From assembly GCA_019635585.1 (NCBI GenBank), contig JAHBZE010000001.1:682001-746000 (forward strand): a stretch of DNA of 64,000 nucleotides, in the 5' to 3' direction. A program made the position numbers and the translations under genes. This stretch comes from Xanthobacteraceae bacterium. Its GTDB lineage: Bacteria > Pseudomonadota > Alphaproteobacteria > Rhizobiales > Xanthobacteraceae. Numbering within the stretch: the stretch's first letter is position 1; every line of letters begins with the position of its first letter. The notes under the pieces were generated by a model. That model made no database searches, was not told where the DNA came from, and saw nothing but the letters and a program-made list of their open reading frames with translations. This document shows positions 59,468 through 64,000 of the stretch, one piece after another.

Positions 59468-61543
59468 CTATTGTTGCAAGCGAACGACGACGCTGTCGGT
59501 GGCGCCGTTCGCGTCGATCACGGTAAGCCGCACGAAGCCCGGCCCTTCGGGCTGGAAGAACGCCGAGTTCTGATACTCCGCCTCGCCGACCGGCATTCCG
59601 TCCACGAGAAAGCGATAAGGCCCGTTGCCGCCATTGGTTTTAATAACGATGGGCTGCGGGAGCGACGCGGCATCGCTCCGTTCCAGCGCAAGTTGCGCGC
59701 CGTTTATCGGAAATACGATCTTGAGCGGCGGCTCGGCGCTTACGCTGCGGGTTTCGCCCGCGGGCGTGAAGCGGCGAAGCGTCAGCGGCAGCTTCGCGGT
59801 CGAAGCGATCACGGCGCCGTGCGGGGCCGCGCGCAATGGCTCGATCTTCGGTACGGCACGCGCGAACGCATCGAACAGGATGGGTGCCGCCACGACGCGG
59901 CCGATCATGCCCGGCACCGGCTGGCCGTCCGGCCTGCCGACCCAGACTGCGATCGTGCGCTTGCCGTCGAAGCCGACCGCCCAGGCGTCGCGATAGCCGT
60001 ATGACGTACCGGTCTTGAACGCGATCTTTCCGAAAATCGCATTGTCCGGCGGCGGTGCGCCGATCAGGACATTGCCGACATACCAGGCAGCTACCGGATC
60101 GAGCAACCGCACGCGGCGCGTGTTCTCGTTCTTCACGTCGAGACGATGCACGAGCGGGAACGCATCGCCGCCGCGCGCAAGCGCGGTGAAGAGCGTGGTC
60201 AGATCTTCAAGCCTGAGGCCGAGACCACCTAGCCCGATGGCAAGACCGGGAATTTCGCCTTGCGGAAGCTGCAACTGCGCGCCCGCCATTTCCAGCCGCG
60301 CGAACAGGCGCTGCGGTCCGACGCTATCGAGCAGTGCCACCGCCGGCACATTCAGAGAAAGCTGCAGCGCGCGGCGCGTCGTCACCGTGCCCTGAAAGGT
60401 GAGATCGAAATTCTCCGGACGCCAGGTGCCGAAGCGCGTCGGACGGTCCTCGATCAGCGTTTCAGGGTGCGCGATGCCGTCTTCGAACGCCATGCCATAG
60501 ATGAACGGCTTCAGCGCCGAACCCGGCGATCGGATACCACGTGTCATATCGATGCGGCCCGCGCGCTCCATGTCGTTGAAATCGACAGAGCCGACATGCG
60601 CCAGCACCTCGCCGGTTTCGTTGTCGGCAACGAGAATGGCGAGCGAAACGCGTGGACCAAGCGTCGAGAGCTTCTCGCGCGCGAGTTCCTCGAGCCGTTT
60701 CTGCACGGTCGCGTCGATGGCGAGATGATGCAGATGCTGTTTCGGAAAAGCGGCAACAGCCGCCTCGGCTGCATGCGCCGCGAACTGTGGCAGTTCGCGG
60801 CGAACGTGCGGCACGGCTTCGCTTCGCGCGCGGTTCGCCTCAGCGACGGTAATCACGCCGGCTGCGAACATGCGGTCGATTACACGGTTGCGCGCGCGGA
60901 GCGCGACATCCGCCGCGCGGTCAGGACGGCGCACTTCAGGCGACTGCGGGAGCGCGACGAGCAGCGCCGCCTCCCCGATCGTGAGCCGCGCCGGCTCCTT
61001 GCCGAAATAGGCGTGGGACGCCGCGCGGACGCCTTCGAGATTGCCGCCGAAGGGTGCGAGCGTCAGATAGAGTTCGAGAATCTGTTTCTTCGATAGCCGC
61101 GCCTCGAGCTGCATCGCGCGCACGATCTCGGAAAGTTTCGCGAAGATCGTGCGGTTCTTGCGCGGCGTAAGCAGGCGCGCGACCTGCATCGAAAGCGTCG
61201 AACCGCCGGAAACAATCTCGCCATGCGTGACGAGTTGGTAGGACGCGCGCAGAAGTGCCAGCGGATCGGTGCCTATATGCTCGTAAAAGCGCCGGTCTTC
61301 ATAGGCGATCAGCATTTCGAGATAGCGGCGGTCCACCTGCTCCGGCTTCGCCGCGAGCCGCCAGCGCCCATCGGGCAGCGCAAACGGACGCAGCAAGACG
61401 CCGTCGCGGTCCACTACTTCCACCGAACGAAGGATTTCCTGTGGCGCCGGCGCGGTCACGCGGATCAGACCGACGAGGCCGAGCGCGCCCGCGAAAATCG
61501 CGAGCGCGCCGGCGAGTGTCAGTGTGACCAGCCGCTTCATCAT
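59468..61543 (-). CDS. pbpC: Penicillin-binding protein 1C
   Basis: 691 aa. Membrane anchor at residues 6-28; GT51 domain with Glu82 in YEDRRFYEHIGTDP and GGSTLSMQVARLL. Transpeptidase with SALK (Ser342-Lys345), SLN (396-398) and KTGTS (510-514). The C-terminal BiPBP_C domain follows (about 610-690, LKIVFPINGAQLALE, RFLVDGMPVGEAE). It overlaps the upstream alpha-2-macroglobulin gene in ATGA, the typical yfhM-pbpC pair. Involved in peptidoglycan repair. Confidence 0.95.
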   Translation of the reverse strand: MMKRLVTLTLAGALAIFAGALGLVGLIRVTAPAPQEILRSVEVVDRDGVLLRPFALPDGRWRLAAKPEQVDRRYLEMLIAYEDRRFYEHIGTDPLALLRASYQLVTHGEIVSGGSTLSMQVARLLTPRKNRTIFAKLSEIVRAMQLEARLSKKQILELYLTLAPFGGNLEGVRAASHAYFGKEPARLTIGEAALLVALPQSPEVRRPDRAADVALRARNRVIDRMFAAGVITVAEANRARSEAVPHVRRELPQFAAHAAEAAVAAFPKQHLHHLAIDATVQKRLEELAREKLSTLGPRVSLAILVADNETGEVLAHVGSVDFNDMERAGRIDMTRGIRSPGSALKPFIYGMAFEDGIAHPETLIEDRPTRFGTWRPENFDLTFQGTVTTRRALQLSLNVPAVALLDSVGPQRLFARLEMAGAQLQLPQGEIPGLAIGLGGLGLRLEDLTTLFTALARGGDAFPLVHRLDVKNENTRRVRLLDPVAAWYVGNVLIGAPPPDNAIFGKIAFKTGTSYGYRDAWAVGFDGKRTIAVWVGRPDGQPVPGMIGRVVAAPILFDAFARAVPKIEPLRAAPHGAVIASTAKLPLTLRRFTPAGETRSVSAEPPLKIVFPINGAQLALERSDAASLPQPIVIKTNGGNGPYRFLVDGMPVGEAEYQNSAFFQPEGPGFVRLTVIDANGATDSVVVRLQQ

Positions 61544-64000
61544 TTCGAAGCGGGCACCACTTCGACCGAGCCCGCTTCAGTGCGCGCGAAGCGATCCGGA
61601 CGGTACATATCTTCGATGATCGCGGGTGGATGCGCGTATTTACCCGGCGATACCGCGCGGACGATGTAAGCGACCGTAATCAGGCTGCGGTCACCTTCGG
61701 TCCGGTTGAAGGCCGCGACGAAACGATCGTCGCGGAATTCGGTGTAGGCCGTCTCGGTGGTTTCGCCGATCCATTTCAGGTTGCCGGTTTCGCCGCCCGC
61801 GACGAGGCGAGGATTGTCGATCTCAAAACCCGCTGGCAGGAAATCGGCGAGCAGCAATCGGCCGGCGACCTGATCGGCCGGGTTCACGCGCAGCACCACC
61901 ACCATGCGCTGGTTCTGCTGCACCTTCGAGGGATCGACCGGCTGGCCATCGAGCGAGCGATAGGTGCGGAGAATCTTGAAACCTTTCTCCGCAGCGGGCT
62001 CCGCCTCATTCGGCGCACCGCGAATACCGATCACGACCTGCACCGGGCGGTCGCCGTTGTTCGCAATGCGGATGGTCTTGCCTTGCAGGTCAGCGGCGCG
62101 AATGGTGCGGAAGTAATTGCCCTTGTGCTCGACGCCGTCGATGGTGAGCGAAAGTTGCTGGGCCTCTTTCGCAAAGGCGCGCGCCGCCAGCACCATCCAC
62201 GCATTTTCCTGCGTGCTGGTGTGCGGTGTCAGCCCACGCGCGACTTCGAGACGCGCGAGAGCAAGACGCGCCGTGTTCTCGAAACCGGCTTCGGTTGCGA
62301 GCGCAGCGATGGAGGCGGCATCACGCAACGGCGAACCGTAGTCGTCGCGGCCCGCGACCGGCGAAAGCTCATCCCTCGGCAATGCACTCAATGCGGAGGC
62401 AAAGACCTTTTCCGCACGAACCTTGTCACCGAGCAGCGAGAGCGCCGCAGCTAACTGGCCGCGCGAAAGCGGCGTCGAGAGATCGTCGAGCTTGGCGTCG
62501 GCGAGATAGCGAAGATCGCCGACCGGCGCCACGCCGTTGCGGGCGAGCACATAAAGCGCATAAGCAATCGCTTCGACGTTTTGGTCGCCGCCTCGGTTGT
62601 TGCCGAGTTGCACAGCGTTGCGGAGCCGGTTCAGCGCGAGCTTGAACTGGTTCTCCGGAACGCTGAAGCCTTTTTCCCGCGCGCGCGTAAGAAAGTCCGT
62701 TACGTAAGCGTGCAACCAGGTGTCGGCCGCGCTCGACGAACTCCAGAGACCGAATGCACCCTCAGCGTTCTGGCGCGCGAGCACGCGGCCGATCGCTTCC
62801 TTGATGCGCTCGTCAATGCTCTTGTCGAGCGCGAGCTGGTTTTCGCTCGCCAGATCGTTGACGTAGAGCAGTGGCAGCGCGCGGCTCGTGATCTGCTCCG
62901 AGCAACCATAAGGATAACGGTCAAGCGCGAGCAGCAGCGAGGGAACGTCGATCGCGTTCTGCGGCGAGACGGTGAGCGACACCGCGCCGGTGCCCGGCAC
63001 CACGTCGGCGAGCAGATTGCTGTCGATCACGATGCTTTCGCCACGTGCAATTTCACGAACTGTGCGCCGTTCGATCGGCGGATAAGCGGGCCGCGTCAGC
63101 AGCGCGTATTTACGCTCGATCGAAAGTCCGTTCGGCCCGGTGAGGCGCACGCTAAGTGAACCGGCACCCGTGCCCTTCCCGATCAGGTCGAGCGTGAAGC
63201 CCGTGCGCGCGCCGCCCGCAAGCGTGAACGTACGGTTCGCTTCTGAGACTTCGACCGCACCCTCGGTGACGAGCGCCACCTGATAGTCGCCCGCAGCACC
63301 TTCGACGTTGGTCACGTCGAGGCGCAGCGTCGAGCGGTCGTTCGCGGCGAGGAAGCGCGGCAAGGTCGCCTGCACCACCACCGGATCGCGGATGATGACT
63401 TCCTGCGCGGTGTGGCCGACCTTGTCCTCGGTCCATGCCGCCGCCATCACGCGCACGCTGCCGTCGAAGGCCGGCACTTCGAACTGCACGTTCGCCTTGC
63501 CGTCCTTGTCCACGGCAACCATGCCCGAGAAGAGGACGAGCGGTGCCTGACTCGGCGGGTTACCCGCCATTTCGAGCGCGTTGGCGTCGCCGCCGGTGCG
63601 GATTTTTCCGCGCACGCCCTGCATACCGTCGATCAGCGCGCCGTAAAGATCGCGGATGTCGCCGGAGAGACGCCGCTGACCCAGATAATAAGTGTCGGGT
63701 GCAGGAGTCTTGTGGTTCGTCAGATTCAGGATGCCGACATCGACCGCCGCAACGACGATGCGCGCAGTGCCCCCGTTCGCGCCGGTTACGGTCACCGGAA
63801 TATTCCAGGTCGTGTTGGGACGAAGCTGCTTCGGCAGTTCAAGTTTCACGGCCAGCGTTTTTGTGGCGCGTCCGACACCGAACCAGGCGACGCCGATGGC
63901 GCGGCTCGGCATGCGGCTCTTCTGCACGTCGAGCGGACGATGATGGAAGGCGACGACATAAGCGCCCGGCCCCCAATCCGCGCCGACGCGGAACGTGACC
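61540..64000 (-). CDS. Bacterial alpha-2-macroglobulin (YfhM-like), N-terminus beyond window
   Basis: 820 codons readable; the gene starts before 64000 on the minus strand. Recognised parts: macroglobulin domains (VVAAVDVGILNLTNHKTPAPD), an A2M central region (VRVMAAAWTEDKVGHTAQEVIIRDP, LPRFLAANDRST) and the thioester-domain area (LALDRYPYGCSEQITSRALPLL). The YGCSEQ element provides the Cys-(xx)-Gln thioester. It traps proteases at the inner membrane in the periplasm and pairs with PBP1C. The stop overlaps pbpC ATG by 4 bases. Confidence 0.95.
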   Translation of the reverse strand, partial: VTFRVGADWGPGAYVVAFHHRPLDVQKSRMPSRAIGVAWFGVGRATKTLAVKLELPKQLRPNTTWNIPVTVTGANGGTARIVVAAVDVGILNLTNHKTPAPDTYYLGQRRLSGDIRDLYGALIDGMQGVRGKIRTGGDANALEMAGNPPSQAPLVLFSGMVAVDKDGKANVQFEVPAFDGSVRVMAAAWTEDKVGHTAQEVIIRDPVVVQATLPRFLAANDRSTLRLDVTNVEGAAGDYQVALVTEGAVEVSEANRTFTLAGGARTGFTLDLIGKGTGAGSLSVRLTGPNGLSIERKYALLTRPAYPPIERRTVREIARGESIVIDSNLLADVVPGTGAVSLTVSPQNAIDVPSLLLALDRYPYGCSEQITSRALPLLYVNDLASENQLALDKSIDERIKEAIGRVLARQNAEGAFGLWSSSSAADTWLHAYVTDFLTRAREKGFSVPENQFKLALNRLRNAVQLGNNRGGDQNVEAIAYALYVLARNGVAPVGDLRYLADAKLDDLSTPLSRGQLAAALSLLGDKVRAEKVFASALSALPRDELSPVAGRDDYGSPLRDAASIAALATEAGFENTARLALARLEVARGLTPHTSTQENAWMVLAARAFAKEAQQLSLTIDGVEHKGNYFRTIRAADLQGKTIRIANNGDRPVQVVIGIRGAPNEAEPAAEKGFKILRTYRSLDGQPVDPSKVQQNQRMVVVLRVNPADQVAGRLLLADFLPAGFEIDNPRLVAGGETGNLKWIGETTETAYTEFRDDRFVAAFNRTEGDRSLITVAYIVRAVSPGKYAHPPAIIEDMYRPDRFARTEAGSVEVVPASK

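Noticed and set aside
1-64000. CRISPR arrays, tRNA and rRNA genes.
   Set aside because: No regularly spaced repeats, cloverleaf with CCA-type end, or rRNA-like sequence was seen by eye on either strand; no att site in a tRNA was found for the phage-like cluster within the window.

Overview
The window looks like chromosome of a high-GC alphaproteobacterium of the order Hyphomicrobiales (Rhizobiales), probably near Bradyrhizobium/Rhodopseudomonas/Xanthobacteraceae. The evidence is family content: DUF1491, DUF5330, DUF6456, a TIGR03808-type Tat beta-helix protein, an RcGTA-like head cluster, and a pcaGH pair beside a TRAP transporter. Most of the sequence is ordinary, tightly packed housekeeping DNA. 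Three stretches are accessory and visibly AT-richer: about 2.2-4.4 kb, 7.6-8.4 kb and 18.6-21.3 kb, plus one gene at 58.5-59.3 kb.

Region 1 (1-7.6 kb, minus strand) is the head half of a gene-transfer-agent-like or HK97-type prophage cluster: terS-like gene, terL, portal, two tiny genes, prohead protease and major capsid (cut by the window edge). The portal gene is remodelled. Its 3' end is fused through a PDQPRVPAG...GGQWTSGG linker to a GHH/HNH-nuclease-like polymorphic toxin domain. Four closely spaced small genes, good immunity candidates, follow. A second, displaced copy of the normal portal 3' end then leads into the rest of the head operon. This is the layout of displaced tips in Rhs/CDI loci, but in a capsid portal gene. 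The portal also carries a frameshift at about 5073. This is the most interesting locus in the window.

Region 2 (7.6-18.6 kb) holds a HEPN-like gene, a UPF0260 gene, a PBP1A-type peptidoglycan synthase, DUF1214/DUF1254 genes, a lipoprotein, DUF1491, a peptidoglycan-binding protein with a PAS sensor kinase, DUF5330, sufE, and a DUF6456/DnaA-domain-IV-like pair. Region 3 (18627-21246) is a complete IS1595-type transposon with 23-bp terminal inverted repeats and an 8-bp target duplication. It carries a DUF4145 gene and a second unknown gene as cargo, and sits just upstream of the DnaA-like regulator.

Region 4 (21.3-35.6 kb) carries msrB-ptrB-DMT exporter, Fe-SOD, a GT39 enzyme, a haloacid dehalogenase, an M20 peptidase, a pseudo-receiver protein, a HerA-like ATPase, DUF4332 and folP-folB-folK. 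Region 5 (35.6-44.4 kb) encodes both methylmalonyl-CoA mutase subunits and the MeaB chaperone, interleaved with DUF817, a methyltransferase, a pyroglutamyl peptidase and a Tat beta-helix protein. Region 6 (44.4-54.3 kb) has an amidase, an FcbT-like TRAP transporter, protocatechuate 3,4-dioxygenase (pcaHG), an FkbM methyltransferase and the osmoregulated glucan synthase MdoH.

Region 7 (54.4-64 kb) opens with a four-gene operon (MDR dehydrogenase, divergent 6-pyruvoyl-tetrahydropterin-synthase homologue, GT4 glycosyltransferase, methyltransferase) that may make a modified pterin. It continues with cytochrome b561, an Abi-alpha-like DUF4393 gene, and the pbpC/alpha-2-macroglobulin pair, the latter cut by the window end. 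No tRNA, rRNA or CRISPR array was found.
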